A stretch of 64,000 bases of DNA. It comes from Amorphus orientalis. Its GTDB lineage: Bacteria; Pseudomonadota; Alphaproteobacteria; Rhizobiales; Amorphaceae. Where the stretch lies: positions 1-64,000 of the forward strand of contig NZ_JAUSUL010000006.1 in assembly GCF_030814015.1 (NCBI RefSeq), in the 5' to 3' direction. Below are positions 44,050 to 52,306 of this stretch, piece by piece. The notes beneath the pieces are model-generated. The model saw nothing but the letters and a program-made list of their open reading frames with translations. It did no database searches and was not told the DNA's origin. Numbering within the stretch: the stretch's first letter is position 1; the number at the start of each line of letters is the position of its first letter. The position numbers were made by a program, and so were the translations under genes.

Positions 44050-44817
44050 TCACGCCCCGCCGCCGAGACGCTTGGTCTGACGGTCGACGAAATCGCGCAT
44101 CCGCTTGCGGCCGCCGTCGGTCAGCTTGACGACAAGGCGTCGCCGGTCTTCCTGATCGGGGACCCGGTCGATGAGGCCGGCGGACTGCAGGTCGTCGATG
44201 CGGCGCAGGGCGGTGGTGGTCGGTGCCCCGGAGGCGAGGCACAGGCTGGTGACGGAAATGGTCCGTCCGCTCGCCTCCGCAAGCGCGAGGTCCAGAAGCA
44301 TGTCCCAGGACGGATCCGAAAACAGGTTGGAATCGAAGATGGCGTCCCGGTCCGTCCGCGCGGCGACGAGCGCGCGCAGATAGGACGAATGGGACGGCAG
44401 CTCCGCCCCGTTCTGGGATGGTGCGGCTCCGGCGCTGTCCGCCGACAGCGCCAGCGCATGATCGATGGCGTGGCCGACTTCCTCGGGCAGGATCGGTTTC
44501 TGGAGAAAATCAACCGCCTGGAGGCGCAGCGCCGCCACGGCGCGATCCAGCGATGCATTGCCGGTGATCACGATGGCCATCAGCGGGCGTGATTTTCTCC
44601 GGAAGCCGAGCTTCTGAAGCAGTTCGATGCCGTTGATGTTCGGCATCTGGATGTCGGTGACAACGATTTTCAGCTGAGGGTTCTCGTCGACGAGCCGCAG
44701 CGCGTCGTTTGCGTTGTTGGCCGACAGAACAGGATGGCCGAGCGCCTCCAGGCCCTCCCCAAGCTCCTCCAGAACCAGCGGGTCATCGTCGACAATCAAG
44801 ACTTTCGGCGCGGACAT
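44050..44817 (-). CDS. Response regulator with MarR-like winged-helix output
   Basis: A 255-residue regulator. The receiver domain is complete (Asp10-12, phospho-Asp55 in VVTDIQMPN, Lys107 in FLQKPI). A linker follows, then a C-terminal winged helix (about 165-250) of MarR type: DPSWDMLLDLALAEASGR, TSLCLASGAPTTTALRRIDD, AGLIDRVPDQEDRRRLVVKL. This pairing is less common than OmpR or NarL outputs. It is the last gene of the five-gene signalling operon and ends 16 bp from the convergent ftcR. Target genes are unknown. Confidence 0.85.
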   Translation of the reverse strand: MSAPKVLIVDDDPLVLEELGEGLEALGHPVLSANNANDALRLVDENPQLKIVVTDIQMPNINGIELLQKLGFRRKSRPLMAIVITGNASLDRAVAALRLQAVDFLQKPILPEEVGHAIDHALALSADSAGAAPSQNGAELPSHSSYLRALVAARTDRDAIFDSNLFSDPSWDMLLDLALAEASGRTISVTSLCLASGAPTTTALRRIDDLQSAGLIDRVPDQEDRRRLVVKLTDGGRKRMRDFVDRQTKRLGGGA

Positions 44818-44823
44818 TATTAC

Positions 44824-46050
44824 CTATCCGGCCGACCGCTCGAGCGTCGCGTATCCCAGGTTCGTTTCCATCTCCGGCAACATTGCGATCAACTCCGGCA
44901 ACGGGCGCTTTTTCGAGATCAGGTATCCCTGAACATAGTCCACTTGGTTCGCGCGGACGAGGGCCATATCATCCAGATTTTCAATGCCCTCCGCAACGAT
45001 CGCAAGGTCGAGGCGCCTGCCGAGGTGAGCCAGTGACTCGTAAATCCCGCGCCCCTTCGACCAGGTTCGGGCCGCTCTGATCAGCTCCATGTCGATCTTG
45101 ATTTCCGTCACCGGCAGATTGGCCAGCTGCAAAAGCCCGCTCTGGCGTTGACCGACGTCGTCGAGCGCCAGCCGGAAACCGGCGATCCGCAACTTGAGCA
45201 GCGACTGCAGCGCGGCGAAAGACGAATCATAGAGCCCGTTTTCCGTCAGTTCCAGGATCAGCTGGTGCGGTTCGATGCCGGCAGCTTCGACGACAGAAAG
45301 AAGCGAAGTTACAATCTTAGGTTGTGTAAGCGCTTCGATCGGCGCATTGATGCTGACGGTCCCCGACCAGCCGGCGCGAGTCCAGGTCCGGCATGCCACG
45401 GCAGCTTGCTGCGCCACGTTCTCCGTCAGACGTGCGATCAGGGCGCGATCGCCTTCGATCGCGTTGATGATGTCGATCGGAGACACCTGCCCGAGGCCGG
45501 GCAGCCATCCGGCGAGCAGGGCTTCTGCGCCACAGAACGACAGGTCCTTCGAGCGGACGATCGGCTGATATTCGACCGGCAGCGTGTCTTCGTCCAAGGC
45601 GGCGTCCAGCGCATTGCGGATGTCGGAAGCGGCTGGCGGCACGTAGATGGAGCAGGGGGCGACCTCGCGGGCCGACCGCAGCAGCGCCTCCAGGGCGAAC
45701 AGGTCGAACGGCTTCTGCAGCCCGGCCAGCACCGTCAGTCCGGCTCGTTCGGCCGCCGCCGCGGCGGCCCTGAGGACGGGCTCCCCGTGGCCGGTGATCA
45801 GAACGATTCGGGGGGGATGGGCCGTGGTCGTCAGCCCGAACAGCACGTCGGTCCCGTCCATGCCCAGAAGGACCATGTCGAGGACGAGGATGTCGGAAGG
45901 CGCGAAATCCGTCGCCGCGATCGTCGAGCCGTCTTCCAGACCGATGACGGGATGGCCGTGGGCGGACAGAAACTGACCGATTTCTTCCCTTAGATCGGGG
46001 TCGTCATCGAGAACGATGATCCTGCCCCGCGTTTCCCTGACGTGTTGCAT
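44824..46050 (-). CDS. Receiver-EAL protein (c-di-GMP phosphodiesterase or sensor)
   Basis: A 408-residue two-domain protein. The receiver (about 8-125) has Asp15-17 and Asp58 (LVLDMVL). The EAL domain (about 150-400) keeps the EAL triplet (CGAEALLAG), an Asn in SINAPIEAL, LELTEN, DD in LALDDVGQ, KID (IKIDMEL) and AEGIEN. Loop 6 reads DDVGQRQSGL instead of DDFGTGYSSL, so catalysis may be weakened or lost. The start is placed at ATG 46050 (MQHVRETRGRI); an ATG at 46095 would overlap the upstream receiver gene. Proximity to the flagellar genes suggests an output on motility. Confidence 0.88.
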   Translation of the reverse strand: MQHVRETRGRIIVLDDDPDLREEIGQFLSAHGHPVIGLEDGSTIAATDFAPSDILVLDMVLLGMDGTDVLFGLTTTAHPPRIVLITGHGEPVLRAAAAAAERAGLTVLAGLQKPFDLFALEALLRSAREVAPCSIYVPPAASDIRNALDAALDEDTLPVEYQPIVRSKDLSFCGAEALLAGWLPGLGQVSPIDIINAIEGDRALIARLTENVAQQAAVACRTWTRAGWSGTVSINAPIEALTQPKIVTSLLSVVEAAGIEPHQLILELTENGLYDSSFAALQSLLKLRIAGFRLALDDVGQRQSGLLQLANLPVTEIKIDMELIRAARTWSKGRGIYESLAHLGRRLDLAIVAEGIENLDDMALVRANQVDYVQGYLISKKRPLPELIAMLPEMETNLGYATLERSAG

Positions 46051-46069
46051 CTGTCGGCGCGACTTCTCT

Positions 46070-46441
46070 TTAGATCGCCAGCCGCCTCTCGACATCGTTG
46101 AGCAGCGCGACCGGATCCACTGGTTTCAAGTAGAGTACGTCGGCCCCGAGGTCGTCAGCGGTCGTATCCTCGATAACGTAGCCCGTCATGATTGCGTGAA
46201 GCTGTGGCCGCATCTCCTTCGGAAGGGCCTGTGCGAAGGCGATCAGGGACGTCCCGTCGCGATCGTCGAGTCGCAGGTCCGTCAGGAGCAGGTCGGGTCG
46301 CGGTCCCTCCACCAGAAGCCGCTTGGCATCCACCGTGTTGTGGCAAAGCCGCACCTCCCAGCCGTGCTCGTTGAAGAATTCCGAGAGTTCCTCGACGATC
46401 TCCGCCTCATCGTCGCACATCAGGATCTTGAACGGTGCCAC
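46070..46441 (-). CDS. Stand-alone receiver protein
   Basis: Single receiver domain of 123 residues from GTG 46441, which overlaps the kinase TAG stop (TAGTG). The site is complete: Asp10/Asp11, phospho-Asp55 (LLTDLRLDD), Thr in IMTGY and Lys in LYLKPVD. It lacks an output domain, so it may relay phosphate from the kinase to the two larger regulators downstream or act by protein contact. Confidence 0.88.
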   Translation of the reverse strand: MAPFKILMCDDEAEIVEELSEFFNEHGWEVRLCHNTVDAKRLLVEGPRPDLLLTDLRLDDRDGTSLIAFAQALPKEMRPQLHAIMTGYVIEDTTADDLGADVLYLKPVDPVALLNDVERRLAI

Positions 46442-48210
46442 TATGCGGCGCTCCTTGCGGAGGCGGCGGTCTGCGGAACCGGCACGACGACGGTGAAGCG
46501 CGCGCCGTCCGGCGTATTCTCGGCGTGAATGTCGCCATCCATCTTCCGGACGATATTGCGCGACATCGACAGACCCAGGCCGGTCCCTTTTTCTTCCGGC
46601 TTGGTTGTCATGAACGGCTCGAAAATCGTGCCGATCATGGCGTCGGGAATACCGCCGGCATTGTCCTCGATGATCAGGTAGACCTTCACGCCGGTGGTGG
46701 TGGCCCGGATCGTCACGGTCCGGTTTCGCGGCTCGTCGGTCTCGCAGCCCTCGAAGGCGTCGCGGGCGTTGAGCAGGATGTTGACGATGACCTGCTCGAA
46801 CAGGGTCTGCTCGCCTTCGATCGTCATGCCATCGGGTAGCGCGATGTCGAGCGCGAGGTTGATGCTGGCGAGCCGGAACTGTTCGGCGACAAAGCCGATG
46901 GCCAGGTCGATCGTCCGCGCGATCGGGAAGCGTTCCGTGCTCATCTTGGCCTTGCGGCCGTACCGGCGGACCTGATCGGTGATCCGCTTGGCGCGTTCCA
47001 CCTGCTCGTCGATGCGGGAGATCTTCGCGAGCACGGCGGCGGTGTCGTCGCGTGCCAGCAGGTGCCTCGCATTCGCCGCCGCCATGCGGATGACGGCGAG
47101 CGGCTGGTTGATCTCGTGGGTGATGGCCGACGCCATTTCGCCGAGCGTGGAAAGCTTCGCCGCCTGCAGGAGCTGATACTCCGCGTCGCGGATCTGCGTG
47201 TTGTCGCCGAGCGCGATCAGGCATTGCGGCCGGCCTTCCCAGACGACGGTGACGCAGAGCCCGCGCAGGGCGATGATGCTCCCGTCTTCCTTCTGGAAGG
47301 AGAAGGCGCTCCCCTGGTCCCCGGAGCTTCCGAGGCCACTGCGCGACGTGGCGATGAAGCGGCGCCATTCCGGATCGTCGTAGGGCCGGTCGATCATCTT
47401 GGTGGCGGCCACGTTCGCAAACGAGACCGAATAGTCCTGCGGATCGAACACGACGATGATCGCCGGCATGGATTCCACCAGCGCATGCAGGCTCTGCCGG
47501 CTGGCGGCCGCTTCCTCCTGAGCCTCCTGCATGGCGTTCAGGCGTTCCCGGTCGCGGGTCGTCTGAAGATAGAGAAAGAGCACCAGGAGCCCGCCGGAAA
47601 CGAACAGAAGCGCGAGCGGGAGGAAGGCCGGGCTTTCCGCGAGGATCTCTTCGCGGCGGGTGATCTCCCGGTTGTTGGCGATCGACGATTGCAGCAGCGT
47701 CTGCAGGACCGGCTGCAATCCTTCCAACTCGCTCTGCACCCGGTCCAGCCAGGCCACGCGCTCCCATTCGGACAGGGTTGTGGGAGCGGCGTCGAGATAG
47801 GTGTCGAGCGTGGTCTCGTAACCCTGCAGCTGACCCTTGTACTGCTCGATGTCGGTCAACAGCTTGCCGTCCTCGGAATCGTAGAGAAGCGGCAGGCGCG
47901 AGCTCAGGATCGCCAGCCTCAGCTGCAGGTCTTCGAAGTTCTGGTCGGTCGGAGCGAACGAGGCGACGCGGACAGCGGACAGGGATTTCACCAGCTCCAG
48001 CTGGGCCTGGTAGGCGACCCAGCCCGATGTCCGGATGCTCGCCGACAGCGCTTCGCGGCCCTGCTCGCGTTCCCAGTAGAGAAGGGCTGTGCTGGCGAAC
48101 AGGCCGAGTGTCGTGATCGCGAGGACGATGGTCAGCCCGCGCGAAACCGACCGGCTCTGGTCACTCGACGAAGAAGTCGATCGTTTCGACCTGCCAAACC
48201 ATCCGGTCAT
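46441..48210 (-). CDS. Membrane PAS-type sensor histidine kinase
   Basis: Sensor kinase of 589 residues. There are two membrane helices (LTIVLAITTLGLFASTALLY near 25-45; FLPLALLFVSGGLLVLFLYL near 200-220) bounding a helical periplasmic domain, then a PAS-like segment (LHALVESMPAIIVVFDPQDY). The H-box is ITHEINQPLAVIRMA, and the ATP lid carries N, G1 and G2 motifs (NILLNARDAFEG, DNAGGIP, GTGLGLSMSRNIV). ATG 48210 is preferred over ATG 48246, though both lie inside the end of the upstream gene. The upstream secreted protein is a plausible ligand or co-sensor. Confidence 0.9.
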   Translation of the reverse strand: MTGWFGRSKRSTSSSSDQSRSVSRGLTIVLAITTLGLFASTALLYWEREQGREALSASIRTSGWVAYQAQLELVKSLSAVRVASFAPTDQNFEDLQLRLAILSSRLPLLYDSEDGKLLTDIEQYKGQLQGYETTLDTYLDAAPTTLSEWERVAWLDRVQSELEGLQPVLQTLLQSSIANNREITRREEILAESPAFLPLALLFVSGGLLVLFLYLQTTRDRERLNAMQEAQEEAAASRQSLHALVESMPAIIVVFDPQDYSVSFANVAATKMIDRPYDDPEWRRFIATSRSGLGSSGDQGSAFSFQKEDGSIIALRGLCVTVVWEGRPQCLIALGDNTQIRDAEYQLLQAAKLSTLGEMASAITHEINQPLAVIRMAAANARHLLARDDTAAVLAKISRIDEQVERAKRITDQVRRYGRKAKMSTERFPIARTIDLAIGFVAEQFRLASINLALDIALPDGMTIEGEQTLFEQVIVNILLNARDAFEGCETDEPRNRTVTIRATTTGVKVYLIIEDNAGGIPDAMIGTIFEPFMTTKPEEKGTGLGLSMSRNIVRKMDGDIHAENTPDGARFTVVVPVPQTAASARSAA

Positions 48211-48664
48211 GATAAATCTGCCTGTCCAGTATTTCGGGTCGATCATCGACGGGATAGACGACCCAGAAAGGCCCCTTGTCGCGGATCAGCATATGGTCGC
48301 CATTGTGCTTCGTGGCGAGGATCGCACCCAGGTCGGCCCAGTCCTCGCGGGGGAGGGTCGCGACATAGTCGTTCAGCGCGACGAATTTCGCCGACTGAAC
48401 CGGTTGCGGTCCCAGGTCGGCGATCGCGCCGATCGACGGTCCGGTAAAATGGTGGACGCCTTCCATCCAGCGCAGCTGCGTCTCCACCTCACCCTGAGGA
48501 AGCGCCTCGATATCCGCCCGGTCGAGCCTGGTCTGCTTCATGACTTTGCCGTCCGGCGTCACCCAGCGGACGAAAACGTGGTCGTGGTCACTGAGAGCAT
48601 GCGCTCCGATCGATAGGGCGACCAGGGCGACGACCGCAGCGATCACCCTGACAAACGCGGACAT
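48161..48664 (-). CDS. Secreted protein with molybdopterin-oxidoreductase-like fold, cysteine-free
   Basis: A 167-residue exported protein from ATG 48664 (MSAFVRVIAAVVALVALSIGAHALS). The mature part resembles the small family annotated as molybdopterin-dependent oxidoreductase: HHFTGPSIGAIADLGPQPVQ, FVALNDYVATLPREDWADLG, MLIRDKGPFWVVYPVDDRPE. Sulfite-oxidase-type enzymes bind molybdenum through a conserved Cys, but this protein has no cysteine at all, so catalysis is unlikely. Its gene overlaps the kinase gene by about 50 bp. A binding or sensing role for the kinase is inferred. Confidence 0.8.
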   Translation of the reverse strand: MSAFVRVIAAVVALVALSIGAHALSDHDHVFVRWVTPDGKVMKQTRLDRADIEALPQGEVETQLRWMEGVHHFTGPSIGAIADLGPQPVQSAKFVALNDYVATLPREDWADLGAILATKHNGDHMLIRDKGPFWVVYPVDDRPEILDRQIYHDRMVWQVETIDFFVE

Positions 48665-49095
48665 TGTCTTTCGCTCCAGATCCGGTGACCGGTACTCGCA
48701 AGGCCTGGCCGGGTGCAATTCATCGTCGATAGGCGGTTTCAATGCTATTTTAGGGAGACTTCATATTTGCACAGCAACCGGGGGAGGGCGACTGTCTTTT
48801 GCTCCATTTTGAGAGTGAACTATGACTTTCGACTCCGAAGTCCAGCGGCCGGGATGAGGGCTGTCGGGACCGTCGCGGCGGCACGCTTCGTCGGGCGCGG
48901 GTCACCTGCAATGCGAAGGATCCGTCGACGAAGCCGTTCGTGAGGGTGCCACCCGGCAGGAAAAGGCTCCGGAGCACGTCCCGTTCAGGTGGAAACGGCA
49001 TGAACGTCAAGGACTTGATCGAGATATCGAATGCGAAGCCGTTTCTTGCCATTCAGAGGTTTCCATCCGAGCGAAAAAGGCTCTAGGAAGAGCCC
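48665..49095. other. Divergent intergenic region
   Basis: About 430 bp between two divergent units. Next to the signalling operon is the palindrome CCGGT-G-ACCGG (48682-48692), 18 bp before the start of the secreted protein gene, a possible operator. The rest holds no gene, hairpin or repeat that could be recognised; promoters for both sides are expected here. Confidence 0.35.
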
Positions 49096-50316
49096 ATGTC
49101 GATCGATTCCGTTGTCATCGTCGGGGCCGGCCATGCCGGCGTCGAACTCGCCCATTCCCTCCGTAAGGAGAAGTTCGAGGGCCGCGTCGTCCTGATCAGC
49201 GCCGAGGCGGTCTACCCGTACCAGCGACCGCCGCTGTCGAAGGATTTCCTGAAGGGCGGCGGAGACAATCCGCTGCTTCTGAAGGCGGAGGCCCTCTACG
49301 AGAAGATGGGGATCGAGCTGAAGCTCGGCCGCACCGTCGCCGGCATCGACAGGGATGCGCGCACCGTGACCCTCGATGACGGGGAGGTCATTGCCTACGA
49401 CCGGCTCGCGCTCGCCACGGGAGCCCGCAACCGCCGTCCGCCGGTCCCCGGCCTTGAAGACCCCGCGGTGCTGGAACTGCGCGATCTCGCCGATAGCCGC
49501 CGTCTGCTGGAACGGCTTGAGGGGCTCAGCCGTGTCGCCATCGTCGGTGCGGGCTTCATTGGTCTGGAAATCGCAGCCTTCCTTGCGGAGAAGGGCAAGT
49601 CGGTCGAGGTCGTCGAGCTTGCGTCCCGGGTGATGGCGCGTGCCGTCTCCGAGCCGGTCTCCGACTATTTCCTCTCCTATCACCGCGGTCTCGGCACCGA
49701 GATCCATCTGGAGACCGGCGTGACCGCGATCGCTCATGAGGCGGACGGTGTCCGTGTGGAGCTTTCAGACGGCCACGCGCTGCAGGCCGATGCGGTCCTC
49801 CTGGCCGCCGGGGTCGTTCCGAACGTGGAACTTGCGGAAGCGGCCGGCCTCGCGGTTGCGGACGGCATCGTCATCGACGACCGGCTCCGGACGTCCGATC
49901 CCGCGATCTTCTCGCTCGGCGACTGCGCTTCGTTCCCGTGCGCCTATCTCGACGGCCGGCAGATCCGGCTGGAATCGGTCCAGAACGCGAACGATCAGGC
50001 GCGCCTCATCGCCCGGCAGGTAATGGGCGGCGACGAAGCCTACGCCGCGCTCCCGTGGTTCTGGAGCTACCAGGGCGAGGCGCGCCTCCAGATCGCCGGC
50101 CTCGGCATCGGCTACGACAGCACCGTCCTCAGGGGCGATCCGGCCGAGGACAAGTTCTCGGTGTTCCTCTATCGCGACGGCCGGCTCGTGTCGGTGGAAT
50201 CGGTCAACGCGCCGGGCGATCACATGGCCTCGCGCAAGCTGATCGAGAAAGGCATCGAGGTGACGCCGGAAGCCGCGGCGGACCCGGCCACGGAGCTCAA
50301 GAAGCTCATCGTCTGA
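49096..50316 (+). CDS. FAD-dependent NAD(P)H:ferredoxin reductase-like oxidoreductase
   Basis: A 406-residue two-dinucleotide-fold flavoprotein of the rhodocoxin/putidaredoxin reductase type. The FAD site is VVIVGAGHAGVELAHSLRKE (6-25), and the segment YPYQRPPLSKDFLKG is diagnostic of this class. The NAD(P)H site is VAIVGAGFIGLEIAAFLAEK near 148-167, the second FAD motif is SLGDCASFP, and the C-terminal domain reads PWFWSYQGEARLQIAGLG. It would pass electrons to a [2Fe-2S] ferredoxin of a P450 or oxygenase. None is encoded nearby, so the partner is unknown. Confidence 0.9.
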   Translation: MSIDSVVIVGAGHAGVELAHSLRKEKFEGRVVLISAEAVYPYQRPPLSKDFLKGGGDNPLLLKAEALYEKMGIELKLGRTVAGIDRDARTVTLDDGEVIAYDRLALATGARNRRPPVPGLEDPAVLELRDLADSRRLLERLEGLSRVAIVGAGFIGLEIAAFLAEKGKSVEVVELASRVMARAVSEPVSDYFLSYHRGLGTEIHLETGVTAIAHEADGVRVELSDGHALQADAVLLAAGVVPNVELAEAAGLAVADGIVIDDRLRTSDPAIFSLGDCASFPCAYLDGRQIRLESVQNANDQARLIARQVMGGDEAYAALPWFWSYQGEARLQIAGLGIGYDSTVLRGDPAEDKFSVFLYRDGRLVSVESVNAPGDHMASRKLIEKGIEVTPEAAADPATELKKLIV

Positions 50317-50342
50317 GCGATCTGGAGAGCGGAAGCTGCACG

Positions 50343-50693
50343 ATGACGGTCAAGGTCCACGGCATCAAGAACTGCGACACGATGAAGAAGGCGCGCGCCT
50401 GGCTCGACGAGCACGGCGTCGACTACGAATTTCATGATTACAAGACGAAGGGCGCCCCGCCGGAGCTTCTGCGCGGATGGGCCGGCGAGGTCGGCTGGGA
50501 GCCGCTTCTGAACAGGGCCGGCATGACCTTCCGCAAGCTGCCGGACAACGAGAAGGCGGAAATCGACCAGGACAAGGCGATCGCGCTGATGTCGGCCCAG
50601 CCGTCCATGATCAAGCGGCCCGTGGTCGAGGCGGACGGCAAGCTCCTGATCGGGTTCAAGCCGGACACCTATCAGGCCACGTTCGGCGGCTGA
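50343..50693 (+). CDS. ArsC/Spx-family protein (YffB-like)
   Basis: A 116-residue thioredoxin-fold protein starting MTVKVHGIKNCDTMKKARAW. It has a single redox Cys (Cys11) in the NCDTMKKA motif and the family end LIKRPVVEADGKLLIGFKPD. It matches the YffB-like branch of the ArsC/Spx family and not true arsenate reductase; no ars genes are present. ATG 50343 is 26 bp after the flavoprotein gene, so the two may be one unit. Confidence 0.9.
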   Translation: MTVKVHGIKNCDTMKKARAWLDEHGVDYEFHDYKTKGAPPELLRGWAGEVGWEPLLNRAGMTFRKLPDNEKAEIDQDKAIALMSAQPSMIKRPVVEADGKLLIGFKPDTYQATFGG

Positions 50694-50761
50694 CCAGGCC
50701 GTCTTCCGGATGGGAGAAATCCACCGACCGGCAGCCGGTGATGGCTTGGCCGGATGCCGCC

Positions 50762-52141
50762 TCAGAGTGCGTCGGAGCGGGCGGCTTCGGGCGACAGCGG
50801 GCGGGTCCCGTCGCCGACGCGGCGCAACGGCGTGCCGCCGAGGACATCGTCCTCGATGGCTTCCAGCGAGCGGCCCTTGGTCTCCGGCACGAAGAACAGT
50901 CCGATCACGAAGGCGATCACGCACATCGCCATGAACAGCCCGATCACCCCGGCCAGTCCCATCAGTTCCACCAGGGACAGGAAGGTGAAGGCGACGAGCA
51001 TGTTGAACAGCCAGCTCGTGGCCGAGGCCGTGGCAATGCCGGCCTCCCGGATGGTCGAGGGGAAGAGTTCCGACATCAGCACGAAGGGGAGCGGTCCCAG
51101 GCTGACGGCGAACGCCACGATGTAGAGGCCGAGCCCGATCAGGCCCAGCGTTGGGAGGCCGAAGACAGACGACACGATCACCAAGGCAAGCCCGGCCACC
51201 ATGAAGGCGCTTCCGACGAGCATCAGCGGGCGCCGGCCCGCCCGGTCCACCATCCAGAGCGCGACCACGGTCGCCAGGAAGTTCAGGAGGCCCAGCCCGA
51301 ACGTGGCGGCGAGTGCCGAGGTGCCTTCGGTGAAGCCGAGCTGCTCGAAGATGTGCGGGGCATAATAGAGAATCCCGTCGATGCCGCTCAGGTTCTGCAG
51401 CACGAACAGGAAGCTGCAGAGGATCAGGACGGCCATGGTCGAGCCGCGCCGGATGGTTGCCATCAGGGCGGCTTTCGGGACGTCGTCGCCCATCGGCGAC
51501 ATCTCCGCAACGTTCAGTTCCAGAACCAGGCGTTCGGCCGCGCGGCGGGCATCGTCGGTGCGGTTGCGGCCGAGCAGCCAGCGCGGGCTCTCCGGCAACA
51601 GCGCGACGACGACCAGCCCGACCATCGAGGGGACGATGCCGATGCCCAGGATCAGGGACCATGACTGCTGGCCGGGCAGGAGCAGCGGCGTGGCGTAGGC
51701 GGCGAGAATGCCGGCGGTGACGGCGAGCTGGAAGGAGGCCACCACGGTGCCGCGATAGCGGGCCGGCGTGATCTCGGCGCCGTACATGGGCGCGATCATC
51801 GAGGACAGGCCGACGGCGATGCCGACCAGCATCCGGGCCGCGACGAGCAGCTCGTAGCCCGGGGCGGAGAGGGCGATGATGTTGCCCACGGCAGCGAGTG
51901 AGAAGGCGATCAGGAGAACCAGCCGGCGGCCGAGCCGGGCGCTCGACGGGCCGGCGGCGATCGCGCCGATGAAACAGGCCGCAGGAACCGAGGCGACCAG
52001 CACCTGCTGGCCGAGAATATCCAGCGTCAGGTCGGCCTCGATCTGCGCCAGCGAGCCCGCGATGGAGGCGGTCGAATACCCGAACAGCAGGCCGGACAGG
52101 GACACCATGGCCGCGGACAGGCAGAGCGCGATCAGCTGCAT
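50762..52141 (-). CDS. Sugar-porter family MFS transporter 1
   Basis: A 459-residue transporter with twelve predicted helices. It has sugar-porter motifs: LFGYSTASIAGSL in helix 1, GPSSARLGRRLVLL (loop 2-3), LLPESPRWLLGRNRTDDA (after helix 6), QNLSGIDGILYYAP (helix 7), VDRAGRRPLML and PETKGRSLEAIEDD. It probably imports a sugar or polyol by proton symport. It is divergent from the aminotransferase gene at 52307 and resembles the second transporter at 53677. The substrate cannot be read from sequence; a cyclitol is possible given the neighbours. Confidence 0.92.
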   Translation of the reverse strand: MQLIALCLSAAMVSLSGLLFGYSTASIAGSLAQIEADLTLDILGQQVLVASVPAACFIGAIAAGPSSARLGRRLVLLIAFSLAAVGNIIALSAPGYELLVAARMLVGIAVGLSSMIAPMYGAEITPARYRGTVVASFQLAVTAGILAAYATPLLLPGQQSWSLILGIGIVPSMVGLVVVALLPESPRWLLGRNRTDDARRAAERLVLELNVAEMSPMGDDVPKAALMATIRRGSTMAVLILCSFLFVLQNLSGIDGILYYAPHIFEQLGFTEGTSALAATFGLGLLNFLATVVALWMVDRAGRRPLMLVGSAFMVAGLALVIVSSVFGLPTLGLIGLGLYIVAFAVSLGPLPFVLMSELFPSTIREAGIATASATSWLFNMLVAFTFLSLVELMGLAGVIGLFMAMCVIAFVIGLFFVPETKGRSLEAIEDDVLGGTPLRRVGDGTRPLSPEAARSDAL

Positions 52142-52306
52142 CGGCTTTCCGGAATCTTGGATTTTTCGAAAGCGACGCGAATCCAGGTTGATCCCGCCAC
52201 AGCCCCAGATTTAGAATTTGCATTCTATCATGTGAAAAATTTGTAATTCAAATGTTTTATTCCTTTGGTTTTAAGTATAGTTGGGCGGGCTGTAAGGAGA
52301 AGTACA
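52142..52306. promoter_or_regulatory. AT-rich divergent promoter region (MFS / aminotransferase)
   Basis: 165 bp, markedly AT-rich against its surroundings. It contains an inverted repeat ATTTG-TAATT-CAAAT (52239-52253), a candidate operator. The right end carries AAGGAG, the ribosome site of the aminotransferase gene. Confidence 0.45.
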
